Positions 24,333 through 36,853 of a DNA stretch of 64,000 nt are shown one piece after another (position 1 is the first letter of the stretch; every line of letters begins with the position of its first letter). Source of the DNA: Parascedosporium putredinis (taxonomy: Eukaryota > Ascomycota > Sordariomycetes > Microascales > Microascaceae); NCBI GenBank assembly GCA_949357655.1, contig CASHTG010000002.1, positions 1,116,001-1,180,000 on the forward strand, given 5' to 3'. The notes under the pieces are model-generated. The model searched no databases. It was given only the letters and a program-made list of their open reading frames with translations, and was not told the DNA's origin. The position numbers and the translations under genes were made by a program.

Positions 24333-27300
24333 TGCTTCCGCCAGTAGCGCAGAAATGATGGAAAAACAGGCATGCCACAAGTAGCAGCCTGTGTTAAGGT
24401 CAGGGCACATGGATGCCCAACACTGGACCTTGTTAGAATGACTTTTCTTATTTTCTTTGTTTATTAAAAGTAGTTTGGGGCTCGTCATTGCGGCACCACT
24501 AGATGATACCACCTATAGAAGATAGAGAATTGGAGACTCAAATCACCAGCAATTATGGTGAACAAAAGAATCTGAAGTAGCATGAACACTGAACACATGA
24601 AGAGATGTATTCGCCATCAATCCATAGTCCCCGTTGTCTCTCCCATATGTGTGCTCTCCACTCCATCCGTCATCCCCCTTCTCCACTTCTTACCTCCATG
24701 ATCGCGATATCAAAAGTCCCCCCAACATTGAACCCACCGTCAGCCCCCACATCATCTACCCCCACAACTATCTCCAGCATGAAAAAACAACCCCACGCGA
24801 CAAATCCTAGTCCGCTCGCGACCCACTGCTCGGTGCTACCTCCTTTCGCCAAGTCCCCGTCGCAAAAGGATCTCCGAAAAGGAGTGCCCGCCGATCATAG
24901 ATCGTGGCACCACGGAGCCGCCGCATCGGAGCCTTTCGGGACGGAGATTCGGCCCATCTCGGGCCAGAGGTGTTTTATACACAAAATCTTGGAATTCCTC
25001 TCATCCAATCTGTTCATTCCGCTTAGAAAGCATAGAGCAATTCCGGGCAGCCACTCGAATGCTCGGAATCATGTGTCTCGTTGAGCTCAAAGCATCACCC
25101 CTCTGTCGTAGAAACCTCGGTCCGATATAGCGCACCTAACCATCTACCATTGTGACCACCATCTTTTATGCCTGCTGCATCTTTATGCTTTCGCGCCCGG
25201 AGCGCATCTATAAGTGTGGGTTACACCAAAATCTCACCTCTCGCATCAGCCAAGGATATGGAACTGTCACTTGATTTGAGCCTCAAAACCAGTCAACCTA
25301 GCCAGGGAGCAGAGCCCTAGTGTAGGATAAATTTGCCGGGCAGGACTATACCCCAAGTTGTGGCGTCCCACCAACGCAATTTCCCAGACGCACGTCATGA
25401 GGCCTTCTTCAGCATGACGAACAGCCATATGCGCGCTGCCAAGACAGTAAACTATACACAGCTAAGAGCATGGCATCCTCGTGCGGGGAAGGGCAGAACT
25501 CTGGATCGTTGTCGTATAGAAAGGGGCAATTTTTGCTAGCTAGCCACGGAATGAGTAAAGACTTCTCTTCTTGATACTGCTGCGGATATGATACTACAGA
25601 CGAAAACCCGGAGAGATGTGGCCAAGCCATCGTGCCACCAAACCGGTGCGTCACTACGTCCCCTCTCGGAGGAAACGGACCGCCCCCGCCCCCACCTCTC
25701 CCTCCCTCCCTCCCTTCGCCCTTCCGACCGGGCACAGACTACTTGGGTTCTGGGCACGCGTCCAGGGCTAGCCATCCCACTGCCGGGCGCCGCTTCCCGA
25801 ACTTGGACAACGGGCGAGCTGTACGGCACAGACGACAGGAGCGGAAACGGGAGGGCGGGGGATACAGATAGAGACACAAAAGAGAGAGCGAGGGAGAAAG
25901 AGAGAAAGAGACAGGCAGAGATGGAGGAGGGGTGCCGACGATTCCGGGTTTTGTCCCGATGCGGGGATCTCGTCTCGCGCATCCAGTCCGGGGGCCGAGA
26001 GTCGCCTCGTCAGGTGTCGTCTGGAAGAATCCCCAAATTTGATATGACGAAAGGAAACGGGGTGCAGCGGAGGGTTAAGAGCGGGGCAGTAACAGATGGA
26101 GGGGGCGCGGGATCTTTCTTTTCCCTTTTCCTCTTTTTTCTATTAGTGAACGGGGGCTATAATACATTACAACAGACGGGCTAGCTCGCCCGACGATGGG
26201 GGCGGGAGGAAATGTGCCGAGGGAGGGCTGTTTTCTTTTAGGCTCAGACTGGCAAGTCCACACAACCAATTTTGATTGATTCTCTTTACCACGGTCAGCC
26301 TGAACTAGACAGAGTACGTGACGGACGTGAGGAGACGGAAGTCATAGTGGAATAAGGGACACGAGTGAAGCAGAATACAAGAGTCTCTGAGATCTAGAAG
26401 TTAGCCATTAGCTATAACCTTCTTTTCGCGATTATTAACAAAGAGCTATACAGACTCCCAGATACAAGCAGCCCACCGTAAACAGTCGAGCCAAATACCA
26501 GACCTGTGAGAATAGGTTCGTACGCGCTAGTGCTTGGCGCACTCAATGCGTGGCATGATGCAGCGAGGCTATCCTATGTTGATTGGGCAGACAAATACCG
26601 AAGAGGAAGCTGACAAGAAGAGCTGTCTCATCTACATGCGTAGATTGGATGAACAACCCATTTGTAAGGAACCCATGGGTTCAAGAAGAAAAGAAAGCTT
26701 GCCCAACACGCGCGCCATGGATCCGCCTCTGCCAGCTCCCCAAGCTGCGCTGCATCTCCTCCCCCTCCCCCTTTTTTTCTTCGTTCTCGTCCTGAACTTG
26801 CGCACCAACTCCCGACAGGCATCGGAAGCGATGATTGACACTTGACCTCTTGCATTGCAGTGTGCGTCAGGGCTCCCCTGGAGGAGGAGATAGACGAATA
26901 CGTGCACGCAGATTTGAACGTGCGTCAGGCGTATGTCTCCGGACGCACCCATGTCGATCCAATGTATCGACTATTCGCCTGTACGAATGAGACCCCGCGA
27001 AAAAGATGCCGAAAAATCCATAGGTCCAACGCGAACACCGACTCCTTGCTTCTAGAATCTCCAAATTAGGTTGCGGTGGCCTTGTACGTCATTGGCTAGT
27101 GGGAATTTGACAAAGAGCGCCGCTTACCCCAATATCCGGCCCTCCCCGACACTAACCAACTACTCTTAAGGCTCAGCGCCAACTGGTAACAAGACAATGT
27201 CTGAGTCCATGGGCAAAGACACGAAATCTCACCAGCTATACTCTGCCAGGGTTTATTTGCTCTTTTAAAAATACCAACGACAAAGCCAGAAAAGGGTGCG

Positions 27301-28766
27301 CATCTGGGGAATGCGTGAGCGCAAGAAATGCCGCTAAACGAACGAATGAGCCCCCGCGTGGATATCATAGCCGGATATAAAAGCCTGAAATGCCCGCTCC
27401 ACCTCTTCGTCGCCCCAATGTAGCTTCAACCCACACACTACACGTAGAGTCTGACAGAAAAAGAATAGGGAGATGTGCGAATTCCCATGTTCTCTTTCTT
27501 TCGCAGAAATCTTCAGGAGAAAGCCAAAGTGAATCAAAGAAGACTGAGCAGTTGAGCTGCCGGGGAGGCTGTCTACCCCAATCCTGCGCGGCGATCTCTC
27601 GGGCCAGCTCTCCGGAAAGTCTCCGGTAGGCCATCCGCTTGCCGATCCCCAGAGTGTTTCTCTGATCTTCAAGTACCTTTTCTTTCGCCTAAGAGTTAGA
27701 TTGAGCGCTTTTACTTGATTTTTTGTTTGTTTCTCGTGCCGGCCAGCCATCAACGGGCTATCAATCTATCATCGCATAGTGCAAAATCTCCCCACCTTTG
27801 CCTCTCGGCAAAGACAAAAGGAAAATAATAGGGCCCTCTGCGATAGACTCAGGACGTTGGATCCACAGCTATGCGCAAGTAAGATGAGAGCAATGATTCT
27901 CTTGCTCGAGTAAAAGTCGTGGTGCGTGTGCTGGACGGCATATCACACGTCCAAGCTTTCTTGCTCTCTCAGATTTGTGTGATGGCTACGTCTCGCGTCT
28001 AATATAATTCCCCGACCGAACAACTTTCTCGAAAGATAGATCCATTGTCTTCATCCCTGCACGCCTCCCCCTTTTGTCTTCCGCCACTTGTTCCACACGC
28101 CCCATGCGCAGCTAACCCCAGACGGACGCAAAAGGACGGTCCGCTCAAATTGCAGATTGAGTGATGAGGATGAGGGCTCATTTACACCCATAGGTCTATC
28201 GGTCTATCTCCATTTGCCCAATTCCCGTTCCTGTACTCTCTGCCGCACCACTACCAACACCTCGCGACAAACGGAGGGGGAAGGACCCAGGTGTCCACGC
28301 GACGTATTAATTTGGAGAGGTCCCATTACCCTCCCCTCCCCACAAACAGGCTTTAAACGAGGGGGACAGCGCATGGGGAATGGAGAACGGGGATTAAAGT
28401 AGGTAGTGGTAGTAGTAGTAGAGTACGGCAGAGGGGCACGACGATAATAAATATGACAAGCTCCCATTGCACATGCCCGGCGCGTCCCCTTTACCAAAAG
28501 AAGGCCGACTATCCTTGCGAGTTCCGTGGTTGACATTGGCTTGGCTCTTGCGTGCAACTTACCGGTACATGGAGACCGCGAGTAGAGTGCCAACACCGCG
28601 ACCGGAACATTAAAGACGACGCCTGAGCTCGGGACTCGCTGCCAGTCCTTGTCTTCCCTCGCCAAGGCTGTCTGTCCGACCTCATAGAACCGCGACGCCC
28701 TCAAAAACACCAACCTCCGGACTCTCCCAGCAGTCGAGCCCGCAGCATATCTCCATTTCTGCAACG
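24333..28766. other. Intergenic region, 4.4 kb, no supportable gene
   Basis: Many short ORFs on both strands, none protein-like. A C-rich stretch lies at about 25680-25730 and a GAGA-rich stretch at about 25868-25920. No transposon ends, tRNA or rRNA were recognised. It separates the sugar porter from the protease. Confidence 0.45.
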
Positions 28767-31700
28767 ATGGGTTCGTTAGCAAAGTCAGTCCTGCTCTCCG
28801 CCGCAGGAGCGCTACTATGCGGAACAGCAAACGCCGCAGTCGCTGCAGTCGACTCGACCGATATCCCCGGAGCTTATATGGTCGAGTTTGTGAAAAACTA
28901 TGTATCGCACCCCGTTTCATCCGTTGCCGCGTTTTCTTCAAGTGCTTCTTAGTCTGTTTCATGAATCTTCGTACGGCCTCGTTTTCTTTCCAGTCTTCTT
29001 GCTATATCTGGCTATCTTGGTTTTCAAGTAGAAAGGCCTTTCCCTTCTCCACCAGTTTAGTTGCAGAGGAGAGAGTAGCAGGTGAGCCCGCCAAAAAAGA
29101 AGCGGTAGAAAACGGGGGCAAGCATACGAAGAAGAAAGTGGACATGTGAGCTCGTAAACAATCATGATAAGCCCCCAAAACTCTCTAACATTTTTCTTTC
29201 GCCTCGCGCCCTCTAGGACATCTCGTCCTTCTACAGCCAGCTCAACGAGGAGAAAATATCCGCGACCGCGCGCCTCAACCTCACCTACTCCTCTTCAAGG
29301 GCGCCTCCTTCGAGATCGCCCAGTCCACCGCCGAGGGCAGCATCCCCAACCGCATCGCCCAGCTCCCCGGCGTGAAAAAGATATGGCCCATCCACGTGGG
29401 CCGCGTCCCCGACGAGGTGGCCTCCTGGTCCGAGGGTACATCGGCGCCCTGGGCCCCACCATTCAGCGCCGGCAGGACGAGGCCGATGAGGCGGGCGACG
29501 ACGGGAGGACGGCCGAGATCGCCGATATCTTCTCTCCGCACGTGATGACGCAGGTCGACAAATTGAGGGCCGCGGGCATCACGGGCAAGGGTATCAAGAT
29601 CGGCATCGTGGACACGGGTGTGGACTATAAGCACCCCGCGCTGGGCGGCTGCTTCGGTGAGGGCTGCCTCGTGGCCTACGGCCGAGACTTTGTCGGCGAT
29701 AACCTGGACAAGGGACCCCTCATGGTGCCCGAGCCCGACGACGACCCCTGGGACTACTGCAACGGCCACGGCACGCATATCGCCGGCATCATCGCCGCGC
29801 AGCCCAACCCGCTCGGCTTCACCGGCGTCGCACCCGGCGTGACCCTCGGCGCCTACCGCGTCTCCAGCTGCTCTGGAATCGTGCACTCCGACATCTACGT
29901 CGCCGGGTTCAACCAAGCCTTCGAGGACGGCAGCGACATCATCACGACCTCGACCCAGTTCAAATCCAAGTGGTCCGAGGACTCCGTCGCCGTCGTCTGC
30001 CAGCGCATCAACGACGCCGGCGTGCCCTGCATCGCGCCCATGGGCAACGACGGGCTCGACGGCCTCTTCTCCACCGGTAGCCCCGCCGTCGGCCACGGCG
30101 TGGCCGCCATCGCTAGCGTCACCAACGTCGACTACCCCATGGTGCTCAAAAAGGCGTCTTACGTCACCGAGGACGGCGAGGAACATGACTTCGGCTTCCG
30201 CCCCGGTAGGTTCGGCGACTACAAGACCATGACCAAGCAGCTGTGGCTTCTCGATGATGAGACCACGGGCGACTGCACGAGGCTTCCGGAAGACACGCCC
30301 GATCTTTCCGATTACATCGTTCTAGTAACCATGGAAGGCTGCTCGTCGTACGACAAGGCCTCCATGGTTATGGACTTTAGAGGCCGAAACCTGCTTGCTT
30401 ACAGCAACAACTTTACGTGAGTCTCACGAAATGCCTGCTTCCCCCATATCCCTTCTTAATCGCAAAGCCACCCAGCACGGGCAACATCTAACATCCAAAC
30501 CCAAAATCCCAGCACCTCCGAGCTCATCGTGTACCCCCTCGCCGTCGACGGCCTCGGCATGGTCACCCAAGGCCAGGGCGAAGAATGGCTCCGCCTCCTC
30601 GCCGCCGGCGAAAAAGTGACGCTCCACATGACCTCGGTCAGCAGCGCCGAGTACATCGTCTACAGCCCCAAGAACGACCTGAGCCACGGCTACGTCGGCA
30701 CCACCTCCTCATGGGGCCTCGGCCTAGAACTAGACATCAAGCCGCAGTTCGCCGCCCCCGGCGGCAACATCCTGTCCACCTACCCCATGAACAAGGGCAA
30801 CTACACCGTGCTCTCAGGCACCTCCATGGCCAGCCCCTTCGCCGCCGCCGTGTACGCCCTCATCGCCGAGGCCCGCGGCACCACGGACCCCACCAAGCTG
30901 CGCAACGTCATCGCGTCCACGGCCAACCCCAACCTCTGGTTCGACGGCAAGTCGCTCGCTTCGGCCCTCGCGCCCGTGGCCCAGCAGGGGGCCGGGCTGA
31001 TCCAGGCCTACGACGCCGCCTACGTCAAGACCATCATCGACACCGCCGGCATCTCCTTCAACGACACGGCCAACTTCGTCGCCAGCGCCAACTTCACCAT
31101 CGAGAACACGAGCGACGAGGAAGTCACCTACGCCCTCAGCCACGTCAAGGCCGTCACCGTCTACGCCTTCCTCGAGGGCAGCGCCAAGATGGCCCCGTTC
31201 CCCAACCCCACCCTCGACGTCGCCGCCTCCTCGACTTCTCCGCCGAGAGCGTGACCCTCGGCCCCGGCGAGTCCGCCGTCGTCGAGGTCGTGCCCACGCC
31301 CCCGGAAAACGTCGACCCGGAGCGCTTCGCCATGTACAGCGGCTACATCGCCATCAACGGTACCAACGGCGAGAACCTGTCCATCCCCTACATCGGCCTC
31401 GCGGCCAACATGCGCGACCTGCCCATCATCGACCGCGGCGACCACGGCACCTATCTCCAGTACTGGGACGTCACCAACCGTCTCACCCCGCAGCCCCCTG
31501 GCACAACCTACGTGTTCCCCAAGCCCGAGGGCGATCCGGACACCAACCCGTCCCGCCAGGTCTCGTACGTGTCCGCGGTCCTAAACCGCCCCGCCGGCAC
31601 GGCATCCCTCTCCGTCTTCGTTGCCGCCGTTGACGAGGACACCACGCTCGAGTCGACCGACTTCATGGGCACCGAAGTCGTCGGCCTCGTGCCAGGGTAC

Positions 31701-31960
31701 CCGCAGGAGTTCATCCCCACGGCATGTCGGAGATTGCTTTCACGGGCATGCTGGCGGACGGCACCGTGGTGCCCGAGGGAGACTACGAATTCGTCTTCAA
31801 GGCACTCAAGATTCTCGGAGACAGGGAGAAGGCCGAAGACTGGGAAACCTTTACCGTGGGCCCCTTCAAGCTCACCTATGGCGAGGCCGTTCTCGCGACC
31901 CCTCCTACAGACCCCTTCCCGCTCCCTACCGGGTTCGCACCACCAGAAAAGCGGCGGTGA
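28767..31960 (+). CDS. Secreted subtilisin-like serine protease (S8, Vpr/C5a-peptidase type)
   Basis: Extracellular endopeptidase. ATG 28767 begins a signal peptide (MGSLAKSVLLSAAGALLCGT, then ANAAVAA) followed by the prodomain start GAYMVEF. An intron of roughly 290-340 bp follows and ends at 29216 (CTCTAG); its donor, and a possible micro-exon, are unresolved. The prodomain resumes with DISSFYSQLNEEKISA. The catalytic triad is complete: Asp in GIVDTGVDYKHP (about 29605), His in GHGTHIAG (about 29765) and Ser in SGTSMASP (about 30818), with the oxyanion Asn in PMGNDGLDG. A PA-type insert (DETTGDCTRL, then MVMDFRGRNLLAYSNN) lies between His and Ser, and an Fn3-like region follows. Intron 30417-30512 (GTGAGT...CCCAG) is in phase. 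Stop TGA is 31958-31960; the protein is about 900 residues. Frame breaks near 29285, 29430-29500, 31235 and 31722 do not hit catalytic motifs. Likely role is nutrient or host-protein degradation. Confidence 0.9.
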
Positions 31961-32830
31961 ACACAAACGTCTCGGCAAAGTTACTGATTTTTAGCTGTAC
32001 ATACGAGCATTTTCTCTATTTTCTTTCCTTTTTCTTTCTTTCTTTCCGTCCTTCTCACCCATACTGTCCTTTCTCAATGGTTCCGTACTTTCCGTTCCTT
32101 CAACACTATCCTCGCTTATTGTAGGATCCCCAGGTTCCTACCCTGGGCTTCCCCGGCTCCAAAAGCTTCGATATATGTATTAGTTTTACCAGCTTTTTTC
32201 TTTCAAGGTTTCCACCATCTGAGACAGCATGGGACATCAAATGCATTCAATCTATTCTAGGGACGGGGGTGAAAGAGAATATATCAATGACTTCATGGCA
32301 GCCAGTCTGAACTCGCGTGAACAAAGAGAGATTTCAAGAACCGTTGTCGTGCTAGCTTTCTCACCTCAAGACCTTTTCCCAACTCCCAACCATTGTCCGC
32401 CAACACATCAGCGTCCTCTTCATCAAAACTAAAGAATGCGCCACCAAATTTTCAAAAGCCGATAAGACGCCTCGCAAACGCTGCCACAACTACCAATATT
32501 CGTATCCATAGCGGCTCGGAGAGTAAAAAAAAAAAAAAAAAAGACTCCGAACGAATAGAATAAGAGCCGAAACAGTCCGCACTCTCTCAACATCTTCATT
32601 TCTTGCATTCCTTTTCCTGCAGTGCGCCCAACCCTACATAACCCCAGATGAGATGCATCTCCGTGGAGCGGAGCATGGCTCCACGGAGACGAGAGGGAGA
32701 TTTGTTGTCTCCGCCATGCTATCCTCCCCACGTTGTCCGATCTCGTGCCTGCGTATTTTGTAATCATCTACCCAGATGTCCTCCTCCTCTCTTTTCTTAA
32801 GGCTTTGCGTCTGTGATCCATACCAATACC
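31961..32830. other. Intergenic region, 0.9 kb, with poly(A) run
   Basis: Pyrimidine-rich 3' flank of the protease, then a spacer with an 18-A run at 32525-32542. No gene seen. Confidence 0.5.
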
Positions 32831-33558
32831 ATGGAAGACCGCTCCGCGCTTCTCCAGCGCTTCCCGCTCGAGCTAGCCCAATTAATTCTGGAGGCATGTT
32901 TCCACCAGCATTCAAGAACAAGGGGATAAGAGGCATACACACATACACACGACCATCAACGAAAGCTAACAAGCACCTTAGAACCTCGACAAACCATCTC
33001 TCCTCTCCCTCCGCTCCGCATCCCGCCTCCTCTCCGCCCTTGCACTCCCATACCTCGCGCGCCTCCTCGCTCTCGAAACCAAATGTCCGTCCACGGGCCC
33101 CCACAAACCCTATCTCGCCCTCGCCGCCCGCGGCTGCTTACACGAGATGATGGCCGCCATCCTGCCCTTCCACCCCGATTCCACCGCCGGAGACGGCGCA
33201 AGCGGCGAGACGGCGCTACACGTGGCCATCCTTAAGGGCTGCCGCACATGCCTCGACCTACTTCTCGGCGCCGGGGTCGAGACCAACGGGGCAGATGCCG
33301 CGGGCTGGCAGACATGGCGGTGCAGCTGGTCAGCGCCGGAGCGGCGCTGGATGCTAGGGGTTTCACGGCTGGACGGCGCTGCACCTTGCCTACCGGCATG
33401 GGCACACGGAGATTGCCCTCCGGCTGACCGGCTGCGGTGCGAACGCGGACGTTATTGACAACGACGGGGTCAAGGCAATGGAGGCGGGGCATCGAACACG
33501 GGCCTGGGGCGTGGTCAGCAACATGCGCACATGGCCGACACAACTACGTCGCCCATGA
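32831..33558 (+). CDS. F-box-like ankyrin-repeat protein
   Basis: ATG 32831 begins MEDRSALLQRFPLELAQLIL. With the next exon (NLDKPSLLSLRSASRLLSAL) it forms an F-box-like segment, so the product may recruit targets to an SCF ubiquitin ligase. The intron 32894-32981 uses a GC donor (GAG|GCATGT), a GCTAAC branch site and CTTAG acceptor. It is the only choice I find that is in phase and gives the motif. Downstream are ankyrin-type repeats: SGETALHVAILKGCRTCLDL and WTALHLAYRHGHTEIALRL, with GAALDARG and GANADVIDNDG loops. Stop TGA is 33556-33558. Two one-base shifts (near 33310 and 33370) break the frame between repeats. The product is short (about 210 residues) compared with most fungal ankyrin proteins, so it may be a truncated copy. 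Confidence 0.7.
32894..32981 (+). other. Probable GC-AG intron
   Basis: Donor GCATGT, branch GCTAAC about 12 bases before the acceptor TTAG. The alternative GT at 32898 gives the wrong phase and an immediate stop, whereas the GC donor gives a phase-0 junction inside an F-box-like motif. Confidence 0.6.
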
Positions 33559-33738
33559 ACAAGGCTAAGGAACAATGCGTTGCGGAGAAGAGGTAAAGGA
33601 AATAAGATGTCGCCTTTACAAGATACATGTATCGTATATCTGGGAATGGAAATTCGCCACCGGTGCCAGTTGGTTTTAATTCTGCCACCCAAAAAAGAAA
33701 AAGAGAAGAAAAGAAAACGCCGCCCTCCGTCACCACCT

Positions 33739-34581
33739 TCACGCCCCCTTCTTCAGTGACCACACGCTCACCATATCCTGCCCCTGCCCCTCAAGATACG
33801 ACTCCCGAGGCTTAAACCTCTCTACCCGCGTAAACGCCCCGTTCCCGCGCCCCGCCTTTTCGTCCCTAAGCACGTGCACGATGCCGTTGCCTCCCTCGGC
33901 CAGCAGGTTCCAGTACGCGCCCTGCAACGGCCATGGTGGACCCGGGTGCTTCAGGTCCTTGTGCAGAGGGAACTCGACGCACACGAGGACGCCATTGGGG
34001 GCGAGGAGCTGGCGCATGCGTCGAGCCCAGCCTTCCCGCATCTCGGGCCTGATGGCGCAGAGGAACTATCAGACGTAACATTGCGTTAGCAGTTTGTGAT
34101 GTGGAAGTGAGAACCCTTCGCTTTGCGACATACGGTGTAATCGTAAATCAGGTCGAAGCCTTCTGCCCCATCCAGCAGCGCCGCCTCCCATCCCTTGTCG
34201 AAAAAGTCCCGTTCCACAAAGTCACCCGCCCAGGCTCCCGCACGGCCGGGTCATCTCGGTTGCCATAGTTGTGCGTTCTCGGCTCGGCCATTTCACCCGC
34301 GGCGTACGCCTGGGCGGTCTTGACAGCAACTCGGGACACTTCGAGGCCGACTACGTCGAAGCCGTGCAAGGCCAGCATTACCACATCGTAGCCCTTGCCG
34401 CAGCCCTAGTAGATAGAATTAAGTGTTACTTTGGTTCCTTGTCGCTCTTGCATCTTTTTTCTTCTCATAATAGCGAGCCTTTCAGGTTTAAAAATTGTTT
34501 GGGTGCGAGGAATATCTGTCGCGTCACAAAGAATAAATGCGTTGGATGTGGGAGTGTGCGTGAATGTGTAGGCAAGTAGAT

Positions 34582-34619
<38 letters not shown>

Positions 34620-35087
34620 CTTTGTACAGAGGCAATGCGGGGAGTCATTGATTGTCATACCGGGATCAGCGCCCGAGGTCTGGCTTTCCCAGTCACTCGG
34701 GGCAGCAGGTCTGGTCGGGTCTCCACAAGCTCAATTAGGGCCGGAGAAGGTCGACCCCGGTCCCACAACTCGGACTGGTTCGTGTCCCACAGCTCCGCCC
34801 AGCCCGACGACTGATCCTCGAGCTGCCTATGAGCAAGCAGAAATCATACTTGTTAGCTCATGCGCAGAGGCAAAAGGAATTCAAGGCATATAGACCGAAA
34901 TACCCCAATGGGGAAAGAATCCTTCCACCAGCAGAGTACAGGTAGAAAAGGGAACAATGAGGAAATGCCCTAGTGGAAATGAAGGATACCCGCTACCCTC
35001 AACCGAATAAGGGCAGAGAAAGAGGCCAACTCACCTGTTTGTAAAGTACCCAATAAGTTTCCCAACTTCAAACTGAGGCCCCGGCAT
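33739..35087 (-). CDS. TPMT-like SAM-dependent (thiol) methyltransferase
   Basis: Transfers methyl from S-adenosylmethionine, in this family to thiols, thiopurines or halides. Four exons can be read on the minus strand: 35087-35035 (MPGPQFEVGKLIGYFTN), 34826-34661 (GWAELWDTNQSELWDRG, PSPALIELV, ending RALIP), 34405-34134 (GCGKGYDVVMLALHGFDVVG, the SAM-binding loop, then VERDFFDKGWEAAL, DLIYDYT) and 34065-33739 (FLCAIRPEMREGWARRMRQL, APNGVLVCVEFP, PPWPLQGAYWNLLAEGG). The three introns (34827-35034, 34406-34660, 34066-34133) have GTGAGT, GTATGA and GTATGT donors and all phases agree. One T is missing near 34219. The length, about 272 residues, is normal for fungal members. It is likely cytosolic and involved in sulfur or xenobiotic metabolism. 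The substrate is unknown. Confidence 0.88.
34587..34618. repeat. (TG)16 microsatellite inside an intron
   Basis: Thirty-two bases of TG repeat within intron 34406-34660 of the methyltransferase gene, close to its 5' splice site on the minus strand. Confidence 0.95.
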
Positions 35088-36110
35088 CCTCACACCCAGA
35101 CTCGCAGACCAAACCACCCTAATCACCTTTCGATCGGAGAAATTCCGGCTGTCAGTAAGTAGCGAAAGCTACACACACACAGAGAGAGAGAGACGGAGAA
35201 TAACAGATAGAGACTTCTGCGAGAAAGACCCAACAAACTTGCAATAGCGAAGGTAAAAAGGGCAAAGGGAGGGGAATAAGGAACGGGGTTGCCTGCAGCA
35301 AAAAACCGGCTCGAAGAGGGGCGTTGCCACCCTTTCAGTGCGCGGGGCGGAAGGGAGAGAAAAAGGAACGAAAAGAAAAAGTAACAAAAGTGGAGAGATC
35401 AATCGAATCGATAGGAGGGAGAGAAGACGGACGCCGGAATTAGGCATGGGGAGAGGGCTTTTTATGATGCGCCGACAACGACGAATGCTTGCCTCCTCGG
35501 CGGTTCCCCCACTTTGTTCTCACGTCCACGCCCTCTCGAGGTGCGGTATTAGTTCAAGGTGTCGAGGCCCGGGATATGGCATCTAAAGTATGAGGTCAAG
35601 CTTGAGTCCCTCTCTCAATCGATACACCAGAAAGATGCCAAGTGTGCGTAATGCCACATGGCGATGGGCACATTCCGCATCCCGACAAGACGTCATCTTC
35701 CGCCAGCAAAGTTCCAGCCCTCCTGCGGCGGTCCTTGACCACTGTCCATAAGTCTGATTCGAGGAGGATTGGTAAAAGAAAAGGAATGACACAGCGGGAA
35801 GATAGGGTGAGCCAAAAATAAAAATAAAAATAAAACAATTGCCATACCCCTTCCTCCCTCCAGGTGGGCTAAGATTTTCATGCACGCGATCGATGCCCAG
35901 TGGAGCTTGTGAAAACTCACATGCAAGGCGCGAATAGGGACACGCCGATCCGCGCCTCAAATGCTCGATTAGGAGAGTAATATAGCGGGACTAATGCAGA
36001 AGTTGCCGCAAAGGAATCCCTCACTTCCTTGTCGATTTATTCGTTCGGAGAAGGGGGACGGGGAGAGGGGGTTATTTGAACCAAAGAACATTGAAATCTA
36101 GATTTCCTCC
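35088..36110. other. Intergenic region, 1.0 kb
   Basis: Upstream region of the methyltransferase and 3' flank of the dehydrogenase. A short AAAAT pentanucleotide repeat lies at about 35814-35835. No gene seen. Confidence 0.5.
35814..35835. repeat. (AAAAT)n short tandem repeat
   Basis: About four tandem AAAAT/AAATA units in the spacer between the methyltransferase and dehydrogenase genes. Confidence 0.9.
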
Positions 36111-36853
36111 TCACCAGGGCTTTTGTGTCCCATCATACAAGTAAAACGACCCATTATCCTTATCCGTCAAGCCGTGGACGACGTTCAAAACTCCCGCAAT
36201 GCTCTGGTGAGGCTCCAAAACTGCGTTCGGTCCACCCATCCTCGTCCGGACCCAGCCCGGGTCTACCACAATGACCACGGCCCCAGTGAGGCCGGCCTTC
36301 TTCCTCAGATCCCCCGACTGGTGCACCGCCAGCATATTAAGCCCTGCTTTCGAGATACTGTACGTGCAGCATTGTCGAAATGTGTTGCCTTCTGCGCCCA
36401 GGCTCTCTGACATCGACGCCAGGCCCGAAGTGAAGTTAACGATCCTCACGTTGGCCGAGAGCAGCGACTCGGCATTGAGAAACTCCACCGTCTTTGCAGG
36501 CCCAATGACGTTGACGCGGATCTGATCGAGAAGCGCTTCCGCATCAAATTCCAAGCTCGTTTGGTATGATTTTTGTTTACGCCTGCGTTGTTGAGGAGGA
36601 AGTCGACTTGGAGATTCGCCGCTCCCAGGATGGATTTCGCCTCCGAGGCAAACCGCCGTACCGATTCGGGATCCGAGGTATCGCAGGCAAGGATATGAAT
36701 TTTGGCCGGACCGGAAATTGCCCTGAGGTCTGAGAGGTCGCCATCGAGCGACCTAGTACCGGCGATGATGGTCGTGTCGGCATCCGCAGCAAGCTGTCGC
36801 ACGAATTCGAGGCCGAGGCCACGATTCGTACCGGTTATGCAGTATACAGGCAT
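36111..36853 (-). CDS. Short-chain dehydrogenase/reductase (C-factor-like SDR)
   Basis: NAD(P)-dependent oxidoreductase with a Rossmann fold. It is a single exon starting MPVYCITGTNRGLGLEFVRQ. The cofactor loop TGTNRGLG, the DTSD adenine-side motif, NNAG, the catalytic Ser region (VNFTSGLASM) and the active-site YSISK (YxxxK) are all visible, followed by VDPGWVRTRMGG. About 248 residues, normal for a classical SDR. One base is missing near 36560, between NNAGVNK and LEFDAEALLDQ. A TATATA box lies about 40 bp upstream of the start codon. The substrate cannot be inferred. Members with this start are often annotated as C-factor-like. Confidence 0.9.

Noticed and set aside
23274..24512. 412-codon minus-strand ORF
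   Set aside because: Antisense to the sugar porter. Its Gly/Val/Asp/Glu-rich translation is the usual shadow of GC-rich third positions.
29281..30186. 301-codon minus-strand ORF
   Set aside because: Antisense shadow of the subtilisin catalytic domain.
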